Source: CAVSWT01 sp963777515 (lineage in GTDB: Bacteria; Bacteroidota; Ignavibacteria; Ignavibacteriales; Ignavibacteriaceae). From it: 64,000 bases of DNA. The stretch is taken from positions 62,001-126,000 of the forward strand of contig CAVZQU010000017.1 in NCBI GenBank assembly GCA_963777515.1, given 5' to 3'. Made by a program: the position numbers and the translations under genes. Shown one piece after another: positions 43,281-55,369 of the stretch. A model generated the notes under the pieces. The model worked only from the letters and a program-made list of their open reading frames with translations, was not told where the DNA came from and did no database searches. Positions within the stretch are counted from its first letter, which is position 1, and each line of letters opens with the position of its first letter.

Positions 43281-46200
43281 TTAAAAATCAGCACCTAAAG
43301 AAAGATAAAATTTAGGCCTGGTAAAATGATTTACATTATAAGCCCACGCTACATCAAACTTTAAAAGAAAATATAAGAAAAATATTCGGGCACCCATACC
43401 TGTTCCCATTAAAAGGTCCTTTGAAACAACATTACCATCAGCATTTCTTGTAAAGAATTGCAATTGTTTTGTATTATTCCAAGCTGAACCTGCATCAAAG
43501 AAAACTACACCAAGAATGTTGCTAAATAATAATGGAAGCGCACCTGTAACCAAGTATCTTATTAATGGAAATCTTAATTCCATATTCATTAAGCTATATT
43601 TAGTTCCAATCTCTTCAGCATAATTATAACCCCTTAAGGGTAAAGCTGCTGTTAAGAATGCGAAATCGGAAACTGATGTTATCGGAATATCTGTTGTTGC
43701 AAAGCTCCTGTTTATCCAATTTTCAGTACCGCCAATAAAAAATCTTTGAGGATTGTTGCCGCCTGAAGCACCGCCGGCCAATCTAAATGCAAAAGAATAA
43801 TCTTTCCAGAATAGGAAGTAGGTTCTATAATCACCAGTGAACGAATAGAAACTTAAGTTCCTATTTGATAGACCCGGATTACCAAAAATATCAAACCTAT
43901 ATCTTGTGCCGTCAACAGGAGCAGTTGGACCCCAAAGAACATTATCATGGACAAAACTTACACCCGGCACTAAAAAGCTTGCTTTATCTGTCGGCACATC
44001 GCTGTTATCCAAATTTTCTTTTGTCACATTAAGCCAGCTTAATCCCATATCAAATCTATAGAATCTATTAAGTGGATAGCTCATAGATAACACAGCGCCG
44101 TAATTTCTAAACCTATACAGTTCATCGTTTAATCCATTATAAAGGAAAACAAATCTTGCCGTATGAAACGCTTCGATACCGTAATTAATTCTTTCCGGCA
44201 AATAATAATAAGCTAAACCATAATCACTATTCTTTAAATCAATCTGCAAGCTTGTCTGCCCAATCAACCTGTGATTACCCAACACATCGCTAAATGAAAT
44301 AACAGTTGTTCCTAGTAATCCATACAATGAACTATAACCTGCATTTGCATAAACTATATCCGGCGAAAAAGTTATCTTGTATTTATTAACCTTATAATTT
44401 CCTTTGGAATCCAGGTTATCATTCAATGTAAAAGTGGAGTCTACTTTATTAGTAGTATCTTCTTTAGCATAAAAAGAATTTCCAAAAACATAATTGTTAA
44501 AATCAATTTTTACCGAATCACCATAAACATTCGATGTATCTACTACAGACCCGGTGTACAGATTAATTCCATTTAAACTATTAAGTGAATCTCTTTTAGT
44601 CTCAGCAGCATCATTTATTTTACTTTTCTTTTTATCTTTATTTAATAACTGAGACATATAAATCGTAGGCTCTAATTTCTTCAAATCCGTTTTAGGTTCA
44701 AATGGGTTATTTATTAAAAAGATATTGAATGCTGATTGAAATAAAGTACTGAAGGTTAATTTCATTCCATCTTTTGAAGTAGAAATTTGATAGAGTCCGT
44801 TCAACGAATTTGTAATTGGTACTGGTTTGTAACCGGTCACATTGTTAACTGTATCCTTATCGGTTACAACGATTCTTTGTTTATAAATATTATTAATCCC
44901 ATTTAAATCTGAAATATATAGAAGCTCATTTCCTTTTGGGCCTATAACAGGATTAATTTCATTACTATTAGGAAGATTTGTTATTCTACTTATTTTTTTC
45001 GAATCAATATTTATAGAATAAATATCGCTCTGTCCATATTTGTGGTGATATATTTTGAATGTATCTTGAATAGCTGAATTTGAAAGATAGTGTGTTCTAT
45101 CCGAAGAGAAATAAATTGTTTTACTATCTCTTGACCATGATGGATAATTATCAGTGAAAATATCATTAGTCAGATTTTTTGTTTCATTAGTATTTACATT
45201 AACAATATAAATATCAGACTGTTTTGCATTATGCCCAACAAAAGCGAGATATTTTCCATCCGGTGACCAGTTAACACTTTTAATCCCATCCATTCTTACA
45301 GGAAGCGTTTCTCTATCTTCCGACTCTACATCTATTATATAAATAACATCGGAACCATTTCCCTTTGCTGACAAAGCTATTTTTTTACTGTCTGGTGACC
45401 AGGTTAACCCGGGAGTTATTATGTTTAATTCTTCAAAATCAGATGTTCTATTTCCTTTAACTATTCTTTTGATAATCTTTCCGTCAGTGACATCCATTAA
45501 GAAAACATCAAAGTAATAATTACGATTGGAAATAAAAGCTATTTTATCACCCTGAGGAGAAATTGCCGGACTGGTATTATAAAAACCTCCATCTTCCCTA
45601 TTATCAGTTAATCTTTTGGCAAACTCATCCGGATCTTTCCTATCTGCGATATCAGGCCAGTACCTTTGCTTAATATCTTTTTTCCATCGTTCGTTTAATT
45701 CTTTTATGCTTAATCCGATAGATGATTTTAATCCTGCTTCCACACTGCCAGCGCCTTTAATTTTATTAATCAGTTCGCCGATTTTCTCTTTACCATATTT
45801 CTTTGCAATGTAATAAAAAACAGATTGGCCTCCTCTATAAGCCAAGTATCCGTTAAGATTCGGTATATCAGGGAGATATTCGTTAATAGCCGCATCGCGG
45901 ATAAACATATCTTCATCAATATCCCACCCTAGTGCTTGATATTCAGCCATGCCTTCATTAAACCATAACGGTAAATCAATTGAAATATTATTTGAAATTA
46001 TATTTTGAATTGAACCGCCGTAAAACATATCATTAATAACGGCATGAGTTAATTCATGATGAATCAAATGACGAAACAATTTGTAAGAACCCATAAATTG
46101 GATAACTACACGATTCTTGAAAAGTTCAGTAAATCCTTCGATGCCTTCGCTTAAATATGAATCAGTAATGTTTGTTTCTTGGAAATCATTTGTTGAGTTA

Positions 46201-46472
46201 TAAATGATAATAGTAATTCTATTATTTATTTTATAATGAAAGCTGTTTTGGATAGATTTTAAAGACTGCTCAGCAACTTTCGAAGTAAACTCTGCTAGTT
46301 CAGAACCTCCCTGTGAAAAGTAAATATCAAAATGATCGGTTTGAATATAATACCAGGTAAAATCTTTATACTGCACCTTATTTTTACCAAATTGACCAAA
46401 CATTAGGGGTGCAGATATAAACAGAAGTAAAACAGAAATTTGTAAAAATTTAATTTTCATGTAGAACCTCAT
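43281..46472 (-). CDS. Metalloprotease (MA-like) – TolB/PD40 propeller – Omp85-like barrel fusion
   Basis: 1063 residues, intact. Signal peptide (MKIKFLQISVLLLFISAPLM). Residues about 35-260 form a gluzincin-type peptidase: HHELTHAV with the later Glu in FNEGMAEYQ. Then a WD40-like/PD40 propeller of about six blades (ISPQGDKIAFISNRN; LTWSPDSKKIALSAKGN; VNWSPDGKYLAFVG) as in TolB. The last 350 residues resemble the Omp85 surface-antigen barrel (SYPLNRFYRFDMGLSWLN; FIGGTENWINRSF; FYLSLGADF with terminal Phe). It would be anchored in the outer membrane with its protease in the periplasm or outside. Start overlaps the rnr stop (TAATG); a second ATG 5 codons in is possible. Substrate unknown. Confidence 0.85.
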   Translation of the reverse strand: MRFYMKIKFLQISVLLLFISAPLMFGQFGKNKVQYKDFTWYYIQTDHFDIYFSQGGSELAEFTSKVAEQSLKSIQNSFHYKINNRITIIIYNSTNDFQETNITDSYLSEGIEGFTELFKNRVVIQFMGSYKLFRHLIHHELTHAVINDMFYGGSIQNIISNNISIDLPLWFNEGMAEYQALGWDIDEDMFIRDAAINEYLPDIPNLNGYLAYRGGQSVFYYIAKKYGKEKIGELINKIKGAGSVEAGLKSSIGLSIKELNERWKKDIKQRYWPDIADRKDPDEFAKRLTDNREDGGFYNTSPAISPQGDKIAFISNRNYYFDVFLMDVTDGKIIKRIVKGNRTSDFEELNIITPGLTWSPDSKKIALSAKGNGSDVIYIIDVESEDRETLPVRMDGIKSVNWSPDGKYLAFVGHNAKQSDIYIVNVNTNETKNLTNDIFTDNYPSWSRDSKTIYFSSDRTHYLSNSAIQDTFKIYHHKYGQSDIYSINIDSKKISRITNLPNSNEINPVIGPKGNELLYISDLNGINNIYKQRIVVTDKDTVNNVTGYKPVPITNSLNGLYQISTSKDGMKLTFSTLFQSAFNIFLINNPFEPKTDLKKLEPTIYMSQLLNKDKKKSKINDAAETKRDSLNSLNGINLYTGSVVDTSNVYGDSVKIDFNNYVFGNSFYAKEDTTNKVDSTFTLNDNLDSKGNYKVNKYKITFSPDIVYANAGYSSLYGLLGTTVISFSDVLGNHRLIGQTSLQIDLKNSDYGLAYYYLPERINYGIEAFHTARFVFLYNGLNDELYRFRNYGAVLSMSYPLNRFYRFDMGLSWLNVTKENLDNSDVPTDKASFLVPGVSFVHDNVLWGPTAPVDGTRYRFDIFGNPGLSNRNLSFYSFTGDYRTYFLFWKDYSFAFRLAGGASGGNNPQRFFIGGTENWINRSFATTDIPITSVSDFAFLTAALPLRGYNYAEEIGTKYSLMNMELRFPLIRYLVTGALPLLFSNILGVVFFDAGSAWNNTKQLQFFTRNADGNVVSKDLLMGTGMGARIFFLYFLLKFDVAWAYNVNHFTRPKFYLSLGADF

Positions 46473-48569
46473 TAATCGGGTATGATAAAATCTAGTTCAG
46501 ATTTTTCAATATCCACTCTTATTAATTTTACCTGAACTTTATCTCCGAGTCTAAATTGTTTTTTTGATTTCCTACCAATTAACGCATATTTTTTTTCATC
46601 GTAAACGTAAAAATCTCCCTCCAAATCCCGCAGCCTGATCAATCCTTCAGCAAGTATTTCGCTAATTTTAACAAACATACCAAAGTAAGTAATCCCGGAA
46701 ATAATTGCATGAAATTCTTCCCCAACATGATCTTGCAAATATTCAATTTGCTTTCTTTTTACTGAAAGTCTTTCTGCTTCTATGGCATTTCGCTCTGTTT
46801 CGGAGATGTGATTACAAATATCTTCAAGTTGACTATTAGTATAATGAGTTTGATTATTATTTTCAATATAATTTAAAAGTAATCTATGAACAATTAAGTC
46901 AGAATAACGGCGTATTGGCGATGTAAAATGTGTATAATATTTAAACCCCAAACCGTAATGACCAATGTTTTGAGGTGAATAAACTGCTTTTGCCATTGAC
47001 CGAATTGCCAGTTCATTTATAAGAGATTCCTCTTCTGTCCCTTTTACCTGCTGCATAAGTAAATGAAATTGGTTAGAACGTGATTTTGAATTGGGATCAA
47101 ACGAATAGCCAAGAGATTTTACAAATTTTGCAAATTCATAAATTTTTTCTGAGTCAGGTAAATCATGAATTCGATAAACAAAAGGCTTAGCCGGCCCTTT
47201 CTTGGGCATAGCTATATGCTGTGCTACAAGCTTATTTGCGAGCAGCATAAATTCTTCGACCAGCATATTGCTCTCTTTAATTTCTTTCTTTTTAACCGCA
47301 ACCGGTTTCCCATTTTCATCAAGTTCAAATTTTACTTCCGGAGTTGAAAATTCAATGCTGCCTTCCCGCAACCTTTTTTTGCGAAGAGTCCGCGCCAGTT
47401 TATTCAGAAGTAATATTTCATCTTTATAATCTCCCTCATTTGTTTCAATAATTTCCTGTACTTCCTCATAAGTATATCTTCGCTTACTATTTATAATCGA
47501 TTTTTTAATAACGTAATTTTCAATCTTCCCTCGATTAGTTAATTCAACAACAACAGAATAAGTTAATCTTTCCTCATTTGGAACCAGGGAGCAAATCCCA
47601 TTTGATAACTTTTCCGGAAGCATAGGAATAACTTTTCCAACAAGATATACACTATTACCGCGTTTTAATGCTTCCTTTATTAAAGGGGATTGTTCTTTAA
47701 CATAATGTGAAACATCTGCTATATGAATTCCAACCGAATAATTTCCATTTTTTAAAGTTTCAATTGAAAGAGCATCATCAAAATCCTTTGCATCGTAAGG
47801 ATCAATTGTAAAAACAATTTTTTCCCTGAAATCAAGCCTATTTTTAAATTCATCTTCTTCTGTATTTAAAGTTAATGCTTTCAGCTTCTTCAATAACTTT
47901 AGGCGGGAATTGATACGGGATATTAAATTCTCTGGCAATTGAAACCAGCTCAGCATCAGGGCTCCCAGCTTTGCCAATAACTTCAATAACTCTTCCCTCA
48001 GGATTAAGCATTGAAGTGTCCCATTCAAAATCAGAAACAACTACTTTGTCTCCTTGTTTTGCGCCCCCTAATCTTGATTTATCAAGATAGATATCCCTGT
48101 GAAGCTCTTGCTCATCTGGTTTTACAAAATAGAAGGATTTGGTTTTATGAACTGTTCCGACAATTTCTTCACGTTTTCTTTTTACAATATTAATTATCTG
48201 CCCTTCAATATTTTTACCTTTTTGATGGGCAAATAATGCAACTTCAACAATATCGCCGCTGAATGCCGTACTTAAATTTCTTGCTGCAATAAAAATATCA
48301 TTAAGGTCTTTGTTTTCAGGAATTACAAAACCGTAGCCGCTTTTGTTAATACTGAGTTCCCCGACTATTCTGCCGGATTTTGGTACGGAATTCAACCTAT
48401 ACTTTTTGCCAATTTTAATTAGTACTTCATCTTCACATAATTTATAAAGCATGGCTTTCATTGAGTTATATTCATGATCGTAAATTATGTCAAGCTTTTT
48501 TGCTATCTCTTTGCTTTTAAATGAACGTCCGGCGTTCTTTTTAAAAAATGCTACAAGTTTTTTTTTCAT
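46472..48569 (-). CDS. rnr: Ribonuclease R, one frame break
   Basis: About 700 residues; frame changes near 47870 (EEAESI to LTLNTEEDEF). An N-terminal winged helix (FFKKNAGRSFKSKEIAKKLD) and cold-shock domains come first; the RNB catalytic domain has PYDAKDFDDALSIE with the metal-binding Asp residues, and a C-terminal S1 domain (ISGITYFGMFVKISEILAEG) ends the protein. It degrades structured RNA 3' to 5'. Its start overlaps the TamB stop by one base (TAATG), and its stop overlaps the next start in the same way, so three genes are coupled. Confidence 0.93.
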
Positions 48570-51500
48570 TAGAAATTAAAAATATATTTTAAACCTAGTT
48601 CATTAATCATTTCTGTTGTATTGCTTTGTTGTTCAACAACACTTTGTTTTCTCTCAAGGCGAAATTGAAGATTGCCTATTGGATAAACTATCTGCACATC
48701 TGCCTGCCCTAAATCTTGAATGTTATTAGTTGCACCGCCAATAGTATACTTAAAATTTCCTGCCTGTCCACTTAAAGCAATTTTATAAGAGGTTCCTGAT
48801 TGTTTCACTTCTATACTTTTGACATATTCTCCAAATTGCTGGTTTAAATACCCACTTAGAATAGAGCCAGAAAGAGAAGCTGCCAAACTAGCGGGAAAAT
48901 TACCACCTCCTCCATTACCGACATTATCTAACTTAAATTGATTAGTCATTATAAATATAATTGCATCAGAAACATCCAAAGATTGAGCAACCACATTGTT
49001 TTTAATATTCTCCGATCCAACATAAACAGCAACATTATTTTTATCCTGGGCTAACTGTCCAGTAGTAATATCATTTAAAAATCCGTTAATTTTAATTCTT
49101 ACTTCAACAGGGGTTTCTCCGCCAGCTGTAGTTTCAGTTGTTGTTGTGCTGCCAGAAGCCGTAGTATTTGATGCTGTTAAATTTCCAGAATAATCAGCAG
49201 CATAAGTAGCTACAATATTTAAATAAGGATTTGATAATTCATTTATAAATTGGATTGTTCCTGTAGCATCAAGTTTCTTTAAAAAAGATAGCGTAGAGCC
49301 ATCAAGTAAAGTTAATTCTCCTTGAGCATTTGTTTTATTTCCTTGTTTTTCATAAAGAAAATCCCCTGTTAAGATAGCAGTCAAATTCTGATTTGCTTCT
49401 TTAGACATCACAAAAACTATCGTAGCTTCATTTTCAACATTAACATTAATACTGTAGTCAAATAATCCAGGCTGCGCAGGCCCTCCTGAATTTCTTTCAT
49501 CTCTTAGATGTGACATTTCAACTAATGTTTCGAAATCTACTCCTTTATTTATTGTATCATTTGGGTTTTTAACATATTGATAAACATACTTTGATGATGC
49601 CCCGGAATAAGCAGATTTGGCAGGTGCAAATGTTAGATTAGCATACTTAACTGTTATTGGGGCATTTAAAAGTTTTCCCTTTTCATCCATTGTAAATTTA
49701 ATAGAGCCATTGGTTTCAATAACTAAATCCCCATAAACAGTTGGACTGGCAGACTTAGATTCTTTACTCAGTGCTTTTAAATCACCATTTGCTTCAATAT
49801 TTAAGGAAGTGATTTTAAAATTATCCAATACAGCTAAACCTCTTCCATTCATTCTTCCGCCTTGTTTTGTGCCCTGAGTATTTTCAACCATAAAATTATC
49901 TATCGTAATATTTTTGTTATCCAAAGTTAAATGAGCTTCAGCGTTATATTCCAGGTTATTTTGTGCAAACAAAAAACCGGCATTAGATAAATCCATTTCG
50001 CCGCTTTGAATAATATTATCCATTGTTCCGCTTAAAGAAACATTAGCGCTTAAAATTCCTTTTAAATGTTTAAACATCGGCAGCATATCACCGAAAGCAC
50101 CAAGGTTAAAATTATCAGCGCTAAAAGATATTTTAATAGGTTTTTTCTTTCAAAAGCCTTTCTTGAACAGAAGCAAAACTCAAATCAATAGGGATATTCC
50201 CTTTAATCAGCAAAGCTAAAGAATCATTTTTTGATTGGGAGAGCTTTTCAATCAGGTGGGGATTAATAAATTTTATATTTGTTTCCAGGTTTTTATTTAG
50301 ATAGTTCAGTTTTCCTTTAAGCATTCCAAAGTTAGTTCCTTTAAAGCTGACGCTATCAACATTTAAGTCAACATCAATTTTAGGAGATTTAAATTCACCT
50401 GTTATATTTGCAAGTAAACTAATTTTTGCTCCAAGGCTGTTTTCTTTTCTCAGTTCTAAAAGACTTGTGCTTAAATTTTGACCTCTAAAATTATTTAATG
50501 ATACTTTTAAATTTTGTTTACCATTCCTAATCAATGACCCGGCAATATTGAGATCTCCATATTTACTTAAAAGTGTAAAATTGTTGAAGTTAATATGATC
50601 CTGTGCATATTCGATTTGAATTTTATTTTTGTTATGTAATTCATATTTATGATATAGTGTATTTAGGCTATCCAGATTTAAAGCAATTTTATTCCCTGTA
50701 AGGTCAATTGTTCCTTGCAGGCCGGCTTCAAAATAATCTTCCAGCTTTGAAGAAAATTTCAGATCAGCAATATCATTTTTTAAGTTTAAATCAAGATTGA
50801 GATCGTAAATATCGCTACCCATAAATACTCTATCTGTATTAAGCTTTAATTCGGCAGAAATATCGCTCAAGGTTTTAGCAGAAAAATTATTTTCAACATC
50901 AAAATCCATGTTTAAATTTGATAGGAAAAACACATCATCCTTACCCCAATATTTTAAATACTTCATTTCTGTGCTTAAAGAGATAGACAAGTTATTTGCA
51001 TTGTTTTTAATTTCCCCATTAACATAGCCATCTATTTCAAGTTGGTCATCTCCAAGCAGCAATGAAAGGAGAGTGAAATCCTTGAATTCAATATTATACT
51101 GCATCGAAAAATTCGAATCAATTACTGCTAAATTTTCTTCATCATTTGTCTTAATTGATTTTAAAATCCGACTTTGATTTTCACTTTCATTACTAGTGTC
51201 TGTTTTAAAAATTTCATTTGTTTTCCCCTCAACTAATTTTGCCAGCAATTTTGATTCGGCTGTTAAAATTGAAATTGCATTCTTAACAGAAAAATCCCCT
51301 TGAAGGGTTATATCAGCAAGATCGGAAATGAAATTTATAATATGTTTGCCTTTATCATTTTTCCTAATATCCACAATGGCGTGAGTGCTATCAGGAATGC
51401 TTTTTCCCTTTATTGTTGATTGAGTTAAGGTTAGAATTAAAAATAAATTCATCTTTTCAAGATCAAAGTTCTCACCATCAGCATTAATATTAAAATTTAA

Positions 51501-53183
51501 ATTACTTGACAGCGAAGAATCTCCTGTGTATTGTTGGAGATTAATATTATGAGCAAATCCCTTTATATTATAAGAAGGATTGTTTTCATTTGTGAAATCA
51601 AAATTACCGTTTAATGAGGCATTAGAGGAATCCTTATTAATTTTAATTGTATAGTTAATTAGTTTTTCGTTCGCAGTTAAATTCATATTAATTTTATTAA
51701 TATGGTTACCAAGAAAGTGCGAATTTATTCCATCAAATTTTAAATTGGCTTGAAGATCTTTGGGAGAAACTCCATTTCCTTTTATAGCAAAATTAGAATT
51801 TAAATTTGTTTCGATATTTAATATGGGAGCTAAATTCAAACTATCCGTACTACATATTAAATCATATCCCATTGTTTTTTTTGTTAAGTCTAATGAACCT
51901 TTTGCGTTAATAGAGCCGTGATTTGTAACAGCATAAAAAGTAGTTTTAAAATTAAGCGGCTCTCCATCATAAAAAAGAGTATCAAATTTTACTACACCTA
52001 AATTTTTATAAACAGGAATTCCAATTGAGGGCAATAGTTTGTCAGCATCAGGTTCATTTATATAAGAGTTTCTTAAATCTGCATTTATATACAAGTTTTT
52101 AGCATGATCAATATTTTTAACCGTTCCGTTCATCTCAAGATGTGTATTCAGATAGTCCACAACCAGATGGCTGATGTTTAACTTTTTCAGACTGCCGCTT
52201 GCCTCTAAATCTGTTTTAACTTTTCCTTTAAGAATTTCCGTTGGTTTTATAAATGATGAAAGGTCGTCAAAATTAAAATCTTCAGCTTTTAGATTAACTT
52301 TAAGCGGAGCCAACCAAAAACTGTCTAATCCGTTACCGGCAAAAAAACGATGATCTTTTAATTGAACATCAATATTAACTTTTGTCAGGTTAGTTTCAAG
52401 ATTCAAATCGTTAATTTCAGCTTTATCTTTATCTATAAAAAAATCACCGGTAAGATTTTTAAGATTAAAAGACAGAAGATTTGGTTGAGCATTAAACTTA
52501 TCTATAGTCAATTCAAAATGATCATTGCTAATATCCGCAAAAGCACTTAACGAAAGATTAATATTATCAACTCTTAAATCATTAGTATTTAAATTTTGAT
52601 AAACTGCGCTGCTATTGATGTTATTTATGGTCTGCAGGGCAAAGTCAACATTATTTAGTGACAAATTCTGAATTTGAATTTTAAAAGGGAATTCCGATTT
52701 AGTGGTGTCCGTATTTTCAGAAGGGGGTATAAGTTTTGAAATATTTAACACACCATTATTATCTTTTTTTAATGAAATTTTTGCGTCATCTATTTCGATG
52801 GTTCTTACGTATATCTTTTTTAATAAAATCTGTAAGGGGCTTGTCATTACTTCAATTTTTTGAGCTTGGAGAAGTGTATCGTCATTCATATTTACAACTG
52901 TGTTCCGTAGAATCAGTGACGTAAAAATTGTTCCCTCAATTTTTTCAATATAAACAGTTCCATTAAGTGTGCTATCAGCTTGTTCTATTACGGTTTTACG
53001 TACGAATTCCCTAAACATTGAAGTCTGACTAATACCAAGAAAAACTAAAAATAAAATGAGAAATCCAATTCCTATATAAAGGAACACATTTACAATTTTC
53101 TGTAAAAGAGTCCTTTGTCTTTTAGGTCTTTTTTTCTTTGGTTCAGGGCTAGGTTCTTGTTCTTTTTTTTCTTCTTCGCTCAA
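48569..53183 (-). CDS. tamB: TamB-like translocation/assembly protein (DUF490), one frame break
   Basis: About 1535 residues after joining near 50140. The start is a TTG at 53183 (MSEEEKKEQEPSPEPKKKRP); no in-frame ATG precedes the anchor. A basic stretch and one membrane helix (IVNVFLYIGIGFLILFLVFL) are followed by AsmA-like repeats, a very long beta-rich region, and a C-terminal DUF490 domain (GDFLYEKQGNKTNAQGELTL ... VEVRIKINGFLNDI ... ELGLKYIFNF). TamB spans the periplasm as a lipid-conducting groove and helps in barrel assembly; TamA (Omp85) is not next to it, but an Omp85-like barrel is the third gene of the unit. Confidence 0.88.
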
Positions 53184-53270
53184 AGTAATCTTAGAATAAT
53201 ATTAATTATCTTAAAAAATTTTTTAATAGGTTAAATAAAATAAACTTAAAATCAAATGATGAAATTCTTA

Positions 53271-53750
53271 TTAAGAATTATATCTGCTTAAAATGGTCTG
53301 AATAATTTTCGATGTGGATTGATTATTTACAAACTCAATTGCTTTTACCTCGCCGCCATTTTTCATTACAACATCTTTACCCACTATATTATCAATTGCC
53401 CAATCCGCCCCTTTTACTAATACATCGGGAATAAGTTTCTCAATTACATTAGCAGGCGTTTCTTCATCAAATAAAGTTACATAATCAACAGCTTTCAAAT
53501 TTAAAATTAAGAATGCCCTTTCTTCTTCGGTAACTATGGGGCGTTTTTCTCCTTTAATTTTTTTTACTGATAAGTCACTATTCAATCCAACTATTAGGAT
53601 TTCTCCTAACGCTTTTGCTTTATTCAAATAGTCAACATGGCCTGAATGTAATATATCAAAAACACCATTAGTAAAAACTACTTTTTTGTTTAGTGATTTT
53701 AGCTCTTTTCTTATCTCAGCTAATTTATCTAAAGATGTAATTGAACTCAT
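53271..53750 (-). CDS. rfaE2: Heptose 1-phosphate adenylyltransferase (HldE C-terminal type)
   Basis: 159 residues. VFTNGVFDILHSGHVDYLNK holds the HxGH nucleotidyl-transfer motif, and GLNSDLSVKKIKGEKRPIV and the final VNNQSTSKIIQTIL fit RfaE domain II. It adenylates D-glycero-beta-D-manno-heptose 1-phosphate for ADP-heptose, the LPS inner core precursor. The start overlaps the kinase stop (4 nt), so kinase and transferase are separate coupled genes instead of the Escherichia coli fusion. Intact. Confidence 0.9.
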   Translation of the reverse strand: MSSITSLDKLAEIRKELKSLNKKVVFTNGVFDILHSGHVDYLNKAKALGEILIVGLNSDLSVKKIKGEKRPIVTEEERAFLILNLKAVDYVTLFDEETPANVIEKLIPDVLVKGADWAIDNIVGKDVVMKNGGEVKAIEFVNNQSTSKIIQTILSRYNS

Positions 53751-54742
53751 TTATTTTCTGCAATAATTGTTTTGAATAATTTTTCTTTATCAATCGGCAC
53801 TATTCCAACTTCTTCACAAACTAAACCGCCTGCATAATTTGCGAGGTAAGATGCTTCAATAATATTTGCATCAGCAGCAAGTGCCATAGTTAAAGTTGAA
53901 ATCACTGTATCTCCAGCACCTGATACATCCGCAACATGTCTTGCTTTTGTAGGCATTCTTTTTTCAGGTTTGTTTTTTTCAAAAACTGCAATACCGCTTT
54001 CACCAAGTGTTAATAAAATATTTTTAGCTTTAAGTTTTTCTAATAATTTATTTCCGGCATCCGTTATGTCTTCATTATTTCTTATCTTCATTCCTAAAAC
54101 ATCTTCAGCTTCTTTCTTGTTAGGTTTAAATACTGTTACATTTTTATAAGAGAAGAAATTATTGAATTTTGGGTCAACTGTGATTAAAACTTTTTTTGAA
54201 TTTGCCAGCTCAATTATTTTTTCAATTAACCAGGGAGTCAACACCCCTTTATTATAATCCTGAAGGATAATTCCATCCAGTTCTTTTATATGTTCTTCAA
54301 TAAAGCCGAATAACTTTTTTTGAATAACTTTATTTACATATTGTTTACTTTCTTTGTCAATTCGTACAACATGCTGGCTGTCAGCAATCACTCGTGTTTT
54401 CGCAGTAGTTGGGCGTGTTTCATCTAAAATAATTCCATCTGCTGAAATATCTTCCTCGGTTATTAAAGAACGGAAAATAGTCCCATCATTATCATAACCT
54501 ATTACACCAACTGGAAAGGGAATGCCGCCAAGCTTTAAAATATTCAAAGCGCAGTTTGCTGCACCGCCAAATCTATAAAATTCATTTTCAATTTCCACCA
54601 CTGGAACGGGTGCCTCAGGTGAAATTCTTTTAACATCGCCTCTGAAATACGAATCAAGCATCATATCACCAACAATCGCAATCTTTAATCCATTAAAACT
54701 GTTTTTAAGTTGCTCAATCCTTTTCTTTGTAAGATTAACCAT
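53747..54742 (-). CDS. rfaE1: D-glycero-beta-D-manno-heptose-7-phosphate kinase (HldA type)
   Basis: 331 residues, PfkB-family fold. AIVGDMMLDSYFRGDVKRIS and PEAPVPVVEIENEFYRFGGA match RfaE domain I (the FGGAAN motif), IILQDYNKGVLTPWLIEKII is in the middle, and DVSGAGDTVISTL is the catalytic loop with the Asp base. It phosphorylates heptose 7-phosphate at C1. Next gene is the adenylyltransferase, overlapping. Intact. Confidence 0.9.
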   Translation of the reverse strand: MVNLTKKRIEQLKNSFNGLKIAIVGDMMLDSYFRGDVKRISPEAPVPVVEIENEFYRFGGAANCALNILKLGGIPFPVGVIGYDNDGTIFRSLITEEDISADGIILDETRPTTAKTRVIADSQHVVRIDKESKQYVNKVIQKKLFGFIEEHIKELDGIILQDYNKGVLTPWLIEKIIELANSKKVLITVDPKFNNFFSYKNVTVFKPNKKEAEDVLGMKIRNNEDITDAGNKLLEKLKAKNILLTLGESGIAVFEKNKPEKRMPTKARHVADVSGAGDTVISTLTMALAADANIIEASYLANYAGGLVCEEVGIVPIDKEKLFKTIIAENK

Positions 54743-54860
54743 TTATTGCCTTATAATTCGATTTTTTGGTGTTAAAGATAATGATATTTTAATCTATGAA
54801 AAAGATTAGAAAGCGGACATAGATCAACATTAATAATTAAGAAATATAACCTTTAATCAT

Positions 54861-55343
54861 TTAAAAGGAATAACCCAGGCTTAGCCCGGCATATGGAATA
54901 AATCTACCTGCATGAAGATTAAACAATGGAGTAAAGCTTAGCCTTATAACTATCCCACCGCCAGGTTTTTGATGCCTTAATCCAATTGTCATACTTAATA
55001 AAGCCGATTTTCCTCTTCCAAATACTTTGTCATCTTCAAAATAGTCTATGTAAATTATTCCACTACCCAATTCTAACTTGTTATTTTTGCTTCCAACATA
55101 ATAATTAATCATTATCGGAGTGGTAATACCCAAAAGTATCAAGCTGCCAGCACCTACTCTAATCCCTATTTTATCTGAAAAAAAGCGTTCATAATTAAAA
55201 GAGAAACCGATCCCATTACCCCCAGCTTCTAAAAAGATTGCATTCATTGATAAGTCTTCATCATCATTTTCATTTTGTAATGAATAACTTTGTATTGAAA
55301 ATAAGAATGATAAAAAAATAATTAGGAAAAATGTTTTTATCAT
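54861..55343 (-). CDS. Hypothetical outer membrane barrel protein
   Basis: 160 residues. Signal peptide (MIKTFFLIIFLSFLFSIQSY), then an acidic linker NENDDEDLS and a barrel-like body: SFNYERFFSDKIGIRVGAGS, MINYYVGSKNNKLELGSGII, ending AGLSLGYSF with terminal Phe. Similar in form to small outer membrane proteins of the group, no named family. Intact. Confidence 0.68.
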   Translation of the reverse strand: MIKTFFLIIFLSFLFSIQSYSLQNENDDEDLSMNAIFLEAGGNGIGFSFNYERFFSDKIGIRVGAGSLILLGITTPIMINYYVGSKNNKLELGSGIIYIDYFEDDKVFGRGKSALLSMTIGLRHQKPGGGIVIRLSFTPLFNLHAGRFIPYAGLSLGYSF

Positions 55344-55369
55344 TTGTGCCCCTTTAAATTATTTTCAGA

